NCBI GenBank assembly: GCA_023415305.1
Contig: JAEZKZ010000036.1
Coordinates: 1-64,000, forward strand
Direction: 5' to 3'
DNA from: Bacillota bacterium
GTDB lineage: Bacteria; Bacillota; Clostridia; Acetivibrionales; DSM-1351
DNA: 64,000 bases
Within the stretch, counting starts at the first letter, position 1; the number at the start of each line of letters is the position of its first letter. The notes below the pieces were generated by a model, which saw only the letters and a program-made list of their open reading frames with translations, did no database searches and was not told the DNA's origin. The translations under genes and the position numbers were made by a program. Shown in pieces: positions 35,333-45,018 of the stretch.

Positions 35333-35461
35333 TTATTTTTCCATAGCCCCGCGGAATTTTCTATAGCCCTGCAGAAAGTTAACTATATCCAAATCAATTT
35401 TCTCTGTAAGATGTTTTTCAATGTAAGCAATTGCAGCTATAACATTTTCAAGTCTATTCAT
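35333..35461 (-). pseudogene. N-terminal fragment of an AraC-family regulator
   Basis: A 42-residue frame starting MNRLENVIAAIAYIEKHLTE, which matches the first helix of AraC-type regulators (I..AI.YIE..L.EKIDL..I). It then breaks into unrelated residues (FLQGYRKFRG) and stops before the first helix-turn-helix. A good GGGAGGAGG ribosome site is still present. The riboflavin promoter starts only 4 bases past its stop, so the rest of the gene was probably deleted. It could still make a small peptide; no function is claimed. Confidence 0.6.
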
Positions 35462-35520
35462 AACAACCTCCTCCCAACAGATATTATAACAAGCTGATAA
35501 AAAAAGTTTTAATACCATAG

Positions 35521-35551
35521 AAAAAGCATCAGAAGTAGTCTGATGCTTTTT
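35521..35551 (-). terminator. Terminator after the GH31 gene
   Basis: AAAAAGCATCAGA and TCTGATGCTTTTT form a perfect 13-base stem; it stands 65 bases past the GH31 stop. The A and T flanks let it work in both directions. Confidence 0.88.
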
Positions 35552-35615
35552 AGCCTGATTGCTTGATTACCAATTCTGTATATCGAAGGAGATATTATCC
35601 CGAACAGAATCCCTG

Positions 35616-37961
35616 TCAACTAATTTTTAGTACTATTTCGGTTGCTCCGGCATAAGGTTTCAGAATCGAATCATTTCCCTCTTTTTCCAAATCCGCATTA
35701 ACAGCCTGCGTAACAGTTTCATTTACAAGCCGTATACTGTACGCTTTCTTTGCACTCACCTTTATATTAATCTCTCGAGCTTTCTTAATAACGGAAACTT
35801 CCAGGTCCTTTTCACCGTTCATAGCGTATACAACCGTTCCGGTTGCTTTATCTTCCAATAATTCATAAACCCTCAACTGAACACCGTCTGCATAGTCATA
35901 ATCTGCCTTATCATCACAGAAGCCTGATGCAATTACGGAATTCTCCTTTACCATAAGGGGGATACTTAAGTAGCTGTGTTTCTCTTTTATCCATCTGGAG
36001 CCTTCGGTTTTTTCACCTGTAAAGTAATTGGTCCAGGTTCCAGCAGGCAGATAATATTCAGCCATACCACCGTCATTAAAGATTGGTGAGACCAGTATTG
36101 AGCTGCCTAGCATATATTGCCTATCCAGATAATGACAGGTTCTGTCTTCGGTAAATTCCAGAACCATACTTCTCATAGTCGGAACACCTGTCTCAGAGGT
36201 TTCAACTGCAGCTTTAAACAGATATGGCATAAGCCTTGCCTTTAATTTGGTAAAGAAACGAACTACATCTACTGCTTCCTCGTCATAAGCCCATGGAACA
36301 CGGTATGACGTACTGCCATGCAGCCGGCTGTGAGAGGATAATAGGCCAAATGCCGCCCAACGCTTATATACATCGGGAGTAGACGTATGTTCAAAGCCTC
36401 CGATGTCATGGCTCCAATAGCCAAAACCGGACATCATCAGAGACAGTCCACCTCTCAGGCTCTCTTCCATGGACTCGTAATCCGACCAGCAATCTCCGCC
36501 CCAATGTACAGGGAATTTCTGACCGCCTACAGTTGCAGATCTTGCAAATAAAACCGCTTCACCCTTACCGCGTTTTCTCTCCAACAGTTCATATACTACC
36601 TTGTTATACAGATATGTATAGTAGTTATGCATTTTAACAGGATCGGAACCGTCATGATAAACCACATCGGTTGGAATTCTCTCACCGAAGTCTGTTTTAA
36701 AGCAGTCGACGCCCATATCCAGCAATACTTCCAGCTTATCACTGAACCACTTGCAGGCTTCGGGGTTTGTAAAGTCTACAATAGCCATTCCCGGTTGCCA
36801 CATATCCCATTGCCATACATTTCCGTTCTTACGTTTCAGGAAGTACCCCCCCTCCACTCCCTCTTTAAACAGTGTGGATTCCTGCCCTATATATGAGTTA
36901 ATCCATACACAAATTTTTAGTCCCTTTTCTTTTAGTCGCTTGATCATACCAACTGGATCAGGAAATACGCGGCTGTCCCAAGTAAAATCGGACCAACAAA
37001 AATCCTTCATCCAGAAGCAGTCAAAGTGGAACACTCTCAAAGGGATTTCTCTCTGAAGCATTCCGTCTACGAAGCCTGTAACAGTCTTTTCATCGTAATT
37101 TGTAGTAAAGGACGTAGACAACCACAGACCAAAAGTCCAAGGCGCAGGCAGGGATGGCTTACCGGTAAGATCGGTATATCTGGTCAATACCTCTTTCATT
37201 GAAGGTCCATTAATAAAAAAGTAATCAAGACTTTCACCCGGAACACTGAAGCCTACTTTCGTCACATGCTCCGAGCCAACTTCAAAGGAAACCTGTTCAG
37301 GATGGTTTACAAACACTCCGTAGCCCTTGTTGGTTATGTAAAATGGAATGTTCTTATAAGACTGTTCTGTTGAAGTACCTCCGTCTGCATTCCAGATATC
37401 AACGGACTGTCCGTTTTTTATGAAAGGAGTAAAACGTTCTCCCAGCCCATATACCAATTCCCCCACGGATAAACTTAACTGCTGACGCATGTAGGCATTA
37501 TCCTCTGCACCGTCATCATATGCCAAACCCTTCCAGTCGGTCTTCATGTATGCCAAATCTCTCACTACACTTTTAGAAAGCAGCTCTCCGTCTCTTTCAT
37601 ATGTCATGGACCAGGTTTGTTTTGTTATAGTCAATTTTAAACTTCCGCTTGAAACTATAACCTCAGTCTCATTTTCCACCGCCTGATAGCAGCTATCTTT
37701 ATCAAAGCTTAATTCAAACTCAGGCGTTTTTGCTGTGACTCCCATATAATGATATATTTGGACTCTTATGACTTCTTTCATAGGTGAGGAAATTTTAATT
37801 GTCAGATTAACTCCTCCCAGTGTATCCCCCCTATGTTTGATACGATAAGTGGGTGCACACAGGGTAATATAGTCTTTTTCTACCTTTGAGTAATACACTT
37901 GTTGAGGTGTGAAGCATTCAGTTCCCTTTTTTTGCAACCAACATCCATTGCTAAATTTCAT
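35616..37961 (-). CDS. Alpha-xylosidase, glycoside hydrolase family 31 (YicI-like)
   Basis: A 781-residue intracellular enzyme without a signal peptide. The GH31 nucleophile is the aspartate in CFKTDFGERIP (about residue 422); the acid/base segment HWGGDCWSDYESMEESLRGGLS follows near 495, and WSHDIGGFEH near 530. KTDFGERIP is the form found in YicI-type alpha-xylosidases; alpha-glucosidases usually have a different block. It would remove alpha-1,6-xylose from the ends of xyloglucan oligosaccharides. AAAGGAG lies 11 bases before the ATG. It diverges from the YesM-type kinase, and the locus also has an alpha-fucosidase and a sugar importer. Confidence 0.93.
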   Translation of the reverse strand: MKFSNGCWLQKKGTECFTPQQVYYSKVEKDYITLCAPTYRIKHRGDTLGGVNLTIKISSPMKEVIRVQIYHYMGVTAKTPEFELSFDKDSCYQAVENETEVIVSSGSLKLTITKQTWSMTYERDGELLSKSVVRDLAYMKTDWKGLAYDDGAEDNAYMRQQLSLSVGELVYGLGERFTPFIKNGQSVDIWNADGGTSTEQSYKNIPFYITNKGYGVFVNHPEQVSFEVGSEHVTKVGFSVPGESLDYFFINGPSMKEVLTRYTDLTGKPSLPAPWTFGLWLSTSFTTNYDEKTVTGFVDGMLQREIPLRVFHFDCFWMKDFCWSDFTWDSRVFPDPVGMIKRLKEKGLKICVWINSYIGQESTLFKEGVEGGYFLKRKNGNVWQWDMWQPGMAIVDFTNPEACKWFSDKLEVLLDMGVDCFKTDFGERIPTDVVYHDGSDPVKMHNYYTYLYNKVVYELLERKRGKGEAVLFARSATVGGQKFPVHWGGDCWSDYESMEESLRGGLSLMMSGFGYWSHDIGGFEHTSTPDVYKRWAAFGLLSSHSRLHGSTSYRVPWAYDEEAVDVVRFFTKLKARLMPYLFKAAVETSETGVPTMRSMVLEFTEDRTCHYLDRQYMLGSSILVSPIFNDGGMAEYYLPAGTWTNYFTGEKTEGSRWIKEKHSYLSIPLMVKENSVIASGFCDDKADYDYADGVQLRVYELLEDKATGTVVYAMNGEKDLEVSVIKKAREINIKVSAKKAYSIRLVNETVTQAVNADLEKEGNDSILKPYAGATEIVLKIS

Positions 37962-38190
37962 AATGAATCATGCTCCTTTCCAATATGACTTAACTGTAAT
38001 TATATTATACGGCTTCAAAATCGTATACCATAATTATTCTAGTTAATGCACTTAATTTTCAGTGTTTTTTACCAGCTAAGTATACGGATAAGTTAAGCTG
38101 TTATAGATGATAATATGCTAAATTGACGTTTATTCCTTTTCTTACTATAATATGGTATGAACCTTATTTTTTATTGAAGGAGTATATATT

Positions 38191-40017
38191 GTGAAGATAT
38201 TGACTGCTTTTCGTAAGGTATTCCTTAAGACACAGGTAAAAAAACAATTATATTTCATATATTACAGTGCCATCCTTATACCAATCCTGATCATAGGCTT
38301 TTTCCTGATACTTTATACCAGAAAACTCCTATTGGATCATTATCAGAACCAGGTGGAAGCAGACAACTCCCGTGTCAAATCCATAATGTTTGAAGTTACG
38401 ACCTCAGTCTATAACATTTCTGATGAAATATTTAATGATAAGAATTTACACAACCTTTTGGCAACCCGCTATTACAGCAAGCAGGAGGCCGACAGAAGCT
38501 GTAGTAACTATACCAAAGTGAAAAACTTTATAAATAAAAATACTTTTATATCCTCCATAGAAATATATACAACCAATCCTACTATATACAAATATGCTTC
38601 AATAATACCCGTTACAGATGAGATAATTAGAAAGGACTGGTATCAGCATGGTATCCAACATGCCGATATAACCTGGAGGAGCTACAACTCAATTGACAGT
38701 TGGAATCATACCTCCCAAGAATTATGCCTGATAAGACGGATACCAATTATATCAACAAAAGAATATGCTGTCCTGATAATAAAAATCAGCAATAATTATT
38801 TGAAAAACAGAATCCAGCGCAACTCGTTATTTAACGCGGTTTCAGTTAATAAAGACCCGGTATTTTTCAGTACCCAGCGGACCTTATCCGGACAATTTCT
38901 CCCTGTACCCGTCGATTATGGTAAAAGTCAGTATCAATTTTCCGGTCAGCTGACCTATGATGATAAGAAGAGTATTGCAAATATATCTACACTACTTCCC
39001 TATTCGTCCAAAGACCGGATTTATATAACAACTTTGGATTTTGCTGCTCTGCCCGATGTAAACAATATAATTCTGCTATGTACTTTCACCATTATATTAG
39101 GCTCAGCCTTGCCTGTTATATTTATTGTTCAGTTTACAAATAAGTTCAGCGCTCGTATTGTTACACTCCGAGGGGAGATGCATAAGGTTAGCATGGGAGA
39201 TTACCACATTATTGACGACTTTAAGGGGGAGGATGAAATATCTGAAGTATACTCTGATTTAAAAGTAATGATCCGCAGCATACAGCAGATGGATGCCAGA
39301 ATGTATGAGGCAAAGCTGCAGGAGCAGGTGCTGAAAAACCAACAACAGAAAATGGAGTTTAAAATGCTGGCCAGCCAAATTAACCCTCATTTTCTATATA
39401 ATACGCTGGAGACTATACGAATGAAGGCTCTTACCGAAGGTAACCCTGAGGTAGCCAATGTTATCAAGCTTTTGGGGAAATCCATGCACTACGTTCTGGA
39501 AAACACAGGTACTTCTAACACAACATTGAAAAAGGAATTGGATTACATATCGATTTATTTAACCATACAGAAGCTGAGATTTAATGACCGGGTAAACTAT
39601 ACCTTGAATGTCGCAGACAACATGATTCTTGAGGATTATCAGATTCTCCCGCTTCTATTACAGCCTATTGTTGAGAATGCCATCCTACACGGCCTTGAAG
39701 GCACTGAAAACCACGGACAGATTGTTATTGAAGTTAAAACAAAAGGTGATGAGTTTTTACTGATAGACATCTCCGACAATGGTCTAGGTATGACCAAGGA
39801 AGCATTGTACCAACTGACCGATAGTATTAACGAGCGTAATAAGAAATCCACATCAAGTATCGGACTTTATAATATTAATCAAAGAATCAAATTATTTTAT
39901 GGAGAAGCTTATGGGATGATAATTAAGAGCAGTCCGCTTGAAGGAACACTTGTATCTCTTACACTCCCTTTGCACAACGTAATGGAGGAAAATGATGAAG
40001 TTATTTATCGCAGATGA
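38191..40017 (+). CDS. YesM-type sensor histidine kinase
   Basis: A 608-residue membrane kinase. One membrane helix near residues 22-45 and another near 290-312 enclose an outside sensor domain of about 240 residues. A HAMP segment follows, then the kinase core with the phosphoacceptor histidine in QINPHFLYNTLETIR (about residue 400), N-box QPIVENAILHGLEG and lid DNGLGMTKEAL..SIGLYNINQRI. The start is GTG at 38191 with GAAGGAG upstream. The gene overlaps the next by 26 bases. YesM/YesN pairs switch on sugar import and glycosidase genes when oligosaccharides appear. Confidence 0.94.
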   Translation: MKILTAFRKVFLKTQVKKQLYFIYYSAILIPILIIGFFLILYTRKLLLDHYQNQVEADNSRVKSIMFEVTTSVYNISDEIFNDKNLHNLLATRYYSKQEADRSCSNYTKVKNFINKNTFISSIEIYTTNPTIYKYASIIPVTDEIIRKDWYQHGIQHADITWRSYNSIDSWNHTSQELCLIRRIPIISTKEYAVLIIKISNNYLKNRIQRNSLFNAVSVNKDPVFFSTQRTLSGQFLPVPVDYGKSQYQFSGQLTYDDKKSIANISTLLPYSSKDRIYITTLDFAALPDVNNIILLCTFTIILGSALPVIFIVQFTNKFSARIVTLRGEMHKVSMGDYHIIDDFKGEDEISEVYSDLKVMIRSIQQMDARMYEAKLQEQVLKNQQQKMEFKMLASQINPHFLYNTLETIRMKALTEGNPEVANVIKLLGKSMHYVLENTGTSNTTLKKELDYISIYLTIQKLRFNDRVNYTLNVADNMILEDYQILPLLLQPIVENAILHGLEGTENHGQIVIEVKTKGDEFLLIDISDNGLGMTKEALYQLTDSINERNKKSTSSIGLYNINQRIKLFYGEAYGMIIKSSPLEGTLVSLTLPLHNVMEENDEVIYRR

Positions 40018-41536
40018 TGAATCAATAATTTGTGAAGGACTAAAATGTGTTATCGATTGGAAGGAACTTGGGTTTACCCTATGCGGAGAAGCCAATAACG
40101 GAGAAGATACGCTAAAGGGTATAATTGAGTTAAATCCCGATTTGGTATTGTTGGATATACGTATGCCCAAACTTCAAGGAACCGAAATTGTACAGTTTGC
40201 CAGGGAACACGGCTTTAAAGGTCATTTTATAATTTTGAGTGGCTTTTCCGATTTCAAATATGCTCAGACTGCAATTCGTTACGGCGTTGAATTTTATCTT
40301 ACAAAGCCCATTGATGATGACGAGTTATATCGTGCTGTAAATACAGTAAAAGAGAACATACTTAAAGAACGTTTGGATGCCAGTAAGATGAATCATTTCC
40401 GTGAAAAGGCAAAGTATACTGTTCTGCGTGATATTCTGCTCAATTCAGGTGATGTGGCTAATATCAGCCTTGGAGAGTTTAACCTTTCAGCAGCTGATTA
40501 TCAGGTTGTAATTTATGAAAATTACAATCAGGATACCCATAACCTCACTTACGATTTTGCAGACCTGTTAAGAGTTGCTAATCACGAAAACAGGTCCTTT
40601 GAGCATATTAAGATACATGAAAAGGACATCATCCTCTTAAAAGGAGCATTTGCTCTGAAGCATTTTCGTGATTTTCTGAAGCATTATGATAAAAGTCTGC
40701 AGAAAGGTTCTCCTCTGGATTCACTATTCATTGCCTATGGCCGTGAGGTAGGCAGAATAGAGGATATTCATTATTCCTATGAAGATGCCTTAAGCCTTAT
40801 GAACCGTCGCTTCTTTTGTGAACAGAATCAGCATGCAATCGGGTATGAGCAGCTTCCGAAATTTGATAACAATTCCCTTGAAATAAATCAAAAAGAAACG
40901 AATCAGTATTGCAAGCTGTTATGTAGCTATATTCAGAGTTATAACCGAAGAATGATTGCCGACACCCTATTCAAGCTTGAAAAGAAATTATATTCCTCCA
41001 AGGCTGATTTAGCTAATATCAAGCTGTTTTTAACCGATATTTATCTCCAGATTAAAGAAACTATAAATCATATTTACAGCACAACAGACATCCCTTTTCC
41101 GACAAACTCCTCGGTAATTGATCTTATAGACCGAAAATATTACCTTTATGAAATCATACTTTTCTTTTCAGGGCAGTTTGAAATGATAATTAATGCTATA
41201 GGCAATTTTACACGTGAAAGTGTACTTGATGATATAGTTTACTATATTGATCACAATTTTAGAGACAATATAAGGTTGGAAACCATAGCTCCTTTGTTTG
41301 GATATAATAGTTCATATCTTGGAAAGATATTCAATAAGAAGGTGGGTGAAAGCTTTAACTCCTATATCGATCGTGTTAGAATCAACCATTCCAAAGAGCT
41401 ATTACTGCAAAAGAATTTAAAGGTTTATGAAATATCAGAACTTGTAGGCTATAAAAATGTTGATTATTTTCATAAAAAATTCAAAAAGTATCTAGGCGAA
41501 AGCCCCGCCGAATTTCGCAAGAGAAATAATACTTAA
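39992..41536 (+). CDS. YesN-type response regulator with AraC DNA-binding domain
   Basis: A 514-residue regulator. The receiver domain (1-120) has FIADDE, the phosphoacceptor aspartate in LVLLDIRMPKLQGTEI and the lysine in YLTKPID. The middle 280 residues are the usual helical linker. The last 100 are an AraC helix-turn-helix pair (IRLETIAPLFGYNSSYLGKIFNKK and LKVYEISELVGYKNVDYFHKKFKKYLG). GGAGG lies within the end of the kinase gene, so the two are coupled. It presumably activates the GH31 and importer-GH29 transcripts on either side. Confidence 0.94.
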   Translation: MMKLFIADDESIICEGLKCVIDWKELGFTLCGEANNGEDTLKGIIELNPDLVLLDIRMPKLQGTEIVQFAREHGFKGHFIILSGFSDFKYAQTAIRYGVEFYLTKPIDDDELYRAVNTVKENILKERLDASKMNHFREKAKYTVLRDILLNSGDVANISLGEFNLSAADYQVVIYENYNQDTHNLTYDFADLLRVANHENRSFEHIKIHEKDIILLKGAFALKHFRDFLKHYDKSLQKGSPLDSLFIAYGREVGRIEDIHYSYEDALSLMNRRFFCEQNQHAIGYEQLPKFDNNSLEINQKETNQYCKLLCSYIQSYNRRMIADTLFKLEKKLYSSKADLANIKLFLTDIYLQIKETINHIYSTTDIPFPTNSSVIDLIDRKYYLYEIILFFSGQFEMIINAIGNFTRESVLDDIVYYIDHNFRDNIRLETIAPLFGYNSSYLGKIFNKKVGESFNSYIDRVRINHSKELLLQKNLKVYEISELVGYKNVDYFHKKFKKYLGESPAEFRKRNNT

Positions 41537-41540
41537 CATA

Positions 41541-43007
41541 CTAATTAATTTTGATTTTAAACACTACCGGCGTGCTGCTTTTTACGGTTTTGGTCTTCAG
41601 AAATAGTCCTTCTGTGTTTCTTGTCCAAACAGGAGTTTCGTTAAATCCGAGGATATTAATAGCTGATATTATGCCATGGAATTCCGGGACATTTTGATTG
41701 GGTGATTCCGCCAGAGATCTGATTATCAGCTTTCCGTCCTCAGGATATTTCATAACTACGGCATACAGGCAATCTCCTCTGACTGTGAAGCGGAAGTCTT
41801 CACTTGTGTATACCCTGGACATATTATCAGTAAACTGTCCTTCAATTTCTTTTGTTGGACCCTCGGCAGACTTGCGCCACACCTTGCTGTCATATATCGC
41901 TTCACCATTTATCTTAAGCCATACACCAATATCCCTTAATATCTCCGCATCTCCCTCAGGGATGGATCCATCCGCTCTGGGACCAATATTCAAAAGCATA
42001 TTGCCATTCTTGCTGACAATATCTATCAGGTCACAGATTATTTCAGTGGAGGTTTTATACTCCAGCGTATTGGTATAGCACCATGAATTCCTTGCTACTG
42101 CCGTATCTGTTTGCCAGTAATATGGCTTGGGGTCTGCAAATTTTCCACGCTCCACTTCAACGATTCCGGTTCCAAACATCAGCGCATCATGTTTGTAGCA
42201 TACTGCAACCCTTTCGCCCCACTCCAGGCCCCGATTGTAATAATATGCTGTCAGCTTACGCAGGTATGGTTTGAATGCTGCATGCTGAACCCACCAGTCA
42301 AAATAGAGTATTCTGGGCTTGTATTGATCAATTATTTCACAGGTCCTGATCAACCAGTCTTGCAGAAATTCGTCTGTCGGATATGGCACGCTGAACAGGG
42401 CCTGGTTGTCCGGTTCCGGCATAGCAGGCCAATAAAAGTCTCCGCGCTTTAAAGGCTCCTTTATATCACTGTCGAAGTCTTTGCCATGACCCATAAAAAA
42501 CCAGTGTTCCGCGCGGTGTGAGGAAGTGCAGAAAACAAGTCCCTCATGTTCAAGGGCCTCCTTAAGTTCTCCAAGTACATCTCTCTTTGGCCCCATTTCA
42601 TATGCATTATAGCTACTAAATGAACTTTTATACATCTGAAAACCATCGTGATGTTCAGCAACCTGAAAAACATACCTTGCTCCCGCCTCCCTAAATATTT
42701 TGGCCCATTCTTTCGGATTGAACCTGCTTCCGGTAAACATGGGGATGAAGTCCTTATAGCCAAAATCCCTCTGTGGACCATAAGTATTAATATGATGCAT
42801 ATATGCAGGCGTTCCTTGTATATACATGTTTCTGGAATACCATTCATTGGAATATTCAGGGACACTGTACAGGCCCCAGTGAATGAAAATTCCAAACTTG
42901 GCCTTTTTGAACCACAGGGGTACTCGAAAATCCGCCAGGGAATTCCAATTGTCTTTATAATTTCCTCTTTTAATTACTTCATCAATAAGTCTTAAATATC
43001 CTTTCAT
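41541..43007 (-). CDS. Alpha-L-fucosidase, glycoside hydrolase family 29
   Basis: A 488-residue protein without a signal peptide. It opens with the GH29 features WFKKAKFGIFIHWGLYSVPEY.NEWY and GARYVFQVAEHHDGFQMY. The expected nucleophile aspartate is in ILYFDWWVQ (about residue 233), and NGNMLLNIGPRADGSIP near 340 closes the family pattern. It acts on terminal alpha-L-fucose. ACAGGAGG is 6 bases before the ATG. It lies downstream of the sugar-binding lipoprotein gene, past a hairpin, so its level may be lower than that of the importer. It ends 4 bases from the convergent regulator gene. Confidence 0.92.
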   Translation of the reverse strand: MKGYLRLIDEVIKRGNYKDNWNSLADFRVPLWFKKAKFGIFIHWGLYSVPEYSNEWYSRNMYIQGTPAYMHHINTYGPQRDFGYKDFIPMFTGSRFNPKEWAKIFREAGARYVFQVAEHHDGFQMYKSSFSSYNAYEMGPKRDVLGELKEALEHEGLVFCTSSHRAEHWFFMGHGKDFDSDIKEPLKRGDFYWPAMPEPDNQALFSVPYPTDEFLQDWLIRTCEIIDQYKPRILYFDWWVQHAAFKPYLRKLTAYYYNRGLEWGERVAVCYKHDALMFGTGIVEVERGKFADPKPYYWQTDTAVARNSWCYTNTLEYKTSTEIICDLIDIVSKNGNMLLNIGPRADGSIPEGDAEILRDIGVWLKINGEAIYDSKVWRKSAEGPTKEIEGQFTDNMSRVYTSEDFRFTVRGDCLYAVVMKYPEDGKLIIRSLAESPNQNVPEFHGIISAINILGFNETPVWTRNTEGLFLKTKTVKSSTPVVFKIKIN

Positions 43008-43049
43008 TTATGCCTCCTGTTCCGGGTCGTGCAATCATGAATCATTTTC

Positions 43050-43107
43050 AAAAAAACTTCCCAACCAGATGATTTATTTATATAAACCTGAGGTCAGGAA
43101 GTTTTTT
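43050..43107 (-). terminator. Hairpin between importer lipoprotein and GH29 genes
   Basis: On the minus strand AACTTCCTGACC pairs with GGTTGGGAAGTT (two wobble pairs), followed by TTTTTT. It would cut most transcripts after the lipoprotein gene, leaving some to read into the fucosidase. Confidence 0.7.
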
Positions 43108-43128
43108 ATCCACATTTAGTATGTATTT

Positions 43129-44934
43129 TTATTTAGATGCCGCTGCGGCAGCCTCTCTTGCAGTATTCTGATCCTTGGCATTCTTCATATCAACTTCCAG
43201 TACCTTGTCATAGCCCAAACCCTTTACAGTCTCCTGCATTTCCTTCTGCAAGCTCTTGAACTCGGCTTCATTTGAAGCAAATACCATCTTCCAGGAATAC
43301 TCAATAATAATTGCCTTGCACTGTCCTCTTAATGCTGTGATTTGTGAATCTTCAGCAGGCGCTATAAAACTACATCCCGGTGCAACCAATAGCTGATTTT
43401 TGTTCTTTAAGTATTCAAGCGTAGTTTTAGCACCCATCTTGGTTTGCCAGTCTATATCTAGAGGTGTTTTATTGGCTTCCAATACTGAATCCCATAATGT
43501 ATAGTTATAGGGGAAATTAGTATTTGGATTGATATCACTTGGTAAAACTGTCGGGAAGTTCAATGCGGATACTCCATCCTTCCAGCTTCCGCCGCCCCAT
43601 TCCTGTGGAACAGGAGTATTTCCGCCTTCATAGAAAGCTTTCTTTCCAAAGTCTGTTAACACAGGCTTACCATTTTCCATTTTCCAGGTCAAACCTTCAG
43701 GACCACTTGCATTCGAGGTTTGAGCAGCAGAAATCAGAACTCCCTCTGGTGAATACAACCAGTCAATAAAATCTGCCAATCTTTCAGGATCTTCGGCTTT
43801 GCTTCCTATAGCCATAAATGTTTTGCTACCAACAGGTGTGCAGCCATATGAAAAAATCTTCATATCATCAATTGGTGCAACCATAAAGCCTATACCTGCT
43901 GCTTTATTTTCAGGTGTATTAAATGCTGACTGACCCAACCATGGCCATGGGGCATATAGTATCTGTCCGTCCTGATATTTTGTATACATAGTATCGTAAT
44001 TCTGTGTTGTTGATTCAGGATCAACAAGTCCTGCCTGGTTCGCGTCAAAATAGAACTTCAGAACCCTGTTGTACATTGAATTTGGATCGATAATACTCTG
44101 ATAATCAGAACCATCTGCTTTTGCCAGTACAAAACCCACCTCGTCATATCCATAGAAACAGGTTGGCTGTTTTGCCGTACACATCATATTACCGTCCCAA
44201 TCCTTGAATAATGAGATAGCATATGTCTTCTTTCCTGTTTTACTGGTTGGAACAGCCTTCTGCATGTCTTTGAAAACCGGAATCATGTCCTCTAAAGTCT
44301 TGATTTGCGGATACCCGACAGCTTTATAGGCATCCCAGCGAACATAAGGTCCAAATGTCAGATCAAGGCCCTCAGATGGGTTGGTAGCCGGCTGCTCAGA
44401 TACTGATGAAGGAATTCCGTATATTGCATCACCTTCAACCATGTTATTTAGTGAATCAATTGCAGCCTTATATTTCATAATATTCTTTCTCTCTGAGAAT
44501 AATTTGGTTACATCATACAGTAATCCTGCTGTAACAGTATCCTGCATTCTGCCGGCTTCTGCTCCGATGATTATCAAGTCTCCAAGTTCTCCTGCAGCAG
44601 AACGTGTTTGGAACAAGGTATCTCCGCCGCCGGCAACGTTAGGTGCAATTATATTAAGCTCCATGTTGAATTTCTCTTTTACGATTTTAGCGTACCAGCC
44701 TGACATAATTCCCTGATAGTTCGCTAAACTGTCAAATACGTCAAAAGTAATGAACTCAGGGTATTTAGCTGCTCCTGTAGCATTACTGTCTGCCGATGTC
44801 TTTGCAGAGGTACCTGCTGAAACGCTACTCTTTGCCGAGCTGTCTGCTGTATTTTCCTTGTTTCCCCCACAGCCGCCCAGCATGGATGTTACTAATATTA
44901 CAGATAACAACAAGCTTACTAACTTCTTTCTCAT
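43129..44934 (-). CDS. Oligosaccharide-binding lipoprotein (LipO/YtcQ-like)
   Basis: A 601-residue extracellular solute-binding protein of the large (family 1-like) type. The signal peptide ends in LGGC (Cys 22 from the ATG at 44934), then a Ser/Ala/Thr-rich linker. The body has the alternating sugar-binding fold with segments such as GDAIYGIPSS near residue 140 and WP.LGQSAFNTPENKAAGIGF. GGAGG precedes the ATG by 7 bases; the open extension to 44958 is less likely. It is third in an operon with two permeases; the missing ATPase is presumably the shared MsmX-type one encoded elsewhere. Proteins this long usually bind long oligosaccharides. Confidence 0.92.
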   Translation of the reverse strand: MRKKLVSLLLSVILVTSMLGGCGGNKENTADSSAKSSVSAGTSAKTSADSNATGAAKYPEFITFDVFDSLANYQGIMSGWYAKIVKEKFNMELNIIAPNVAGGGDTLFQTRSAAGELGDLIIIGAEAGRMQDTVTAGLLYDVTKLFSERKNIMKYKAAIDSLNNMVEGDAIYGIPSSVSEQPATNPSEGLDLTFGPYVRWDAYKAVGYPQIKTLEDMIPVFKDMQKAVPTSKTGKKTYAISLFKDWDGNMMCTAKQPTCFYGYDEVGFVLAKADGSDYQSIIDPNSMYNRVLKFYFDANQAGLVDPESTTQNYDTMYTKYQDGQILYAPWPWLGQSAFNTPENKAAGIGFMVAPIDDMKIFSYGCTPVGSKTFMAIGSKAEDPERLADFIDWLYSPEGVLISAAQTSNASGPEGLTWKMENGKPVLTDFGKKAFYEGGNTPVPQEWGGGSWKDGVSALNFPTVLPSDINPNTNFPYNYTLWDSVLEANKTPLDIDWQTKMGAKTTLEYLKNKNQLLVAPGCSFIAPAEDSQITALRGQCKAIIIEYSWKMVFASNEAEFKSLQKEMQETVKGLGYDKVLEVDMKNAKDQNTAREAAAAASK

Positions 44935-45018
44935 ATCATATCCTCCCTTAAAATACATATAATCAGCAAAATAAATAAATTGGCATAATTCAAATTTACT
45001 TATTTCGTTCTGCCTAAT

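Noticed and set aside
42461..42895. 144-codon minus-strand frame inside the GH29 gene
   Set aside because: It overlaps the fucosidase in another frame and has no independent support.
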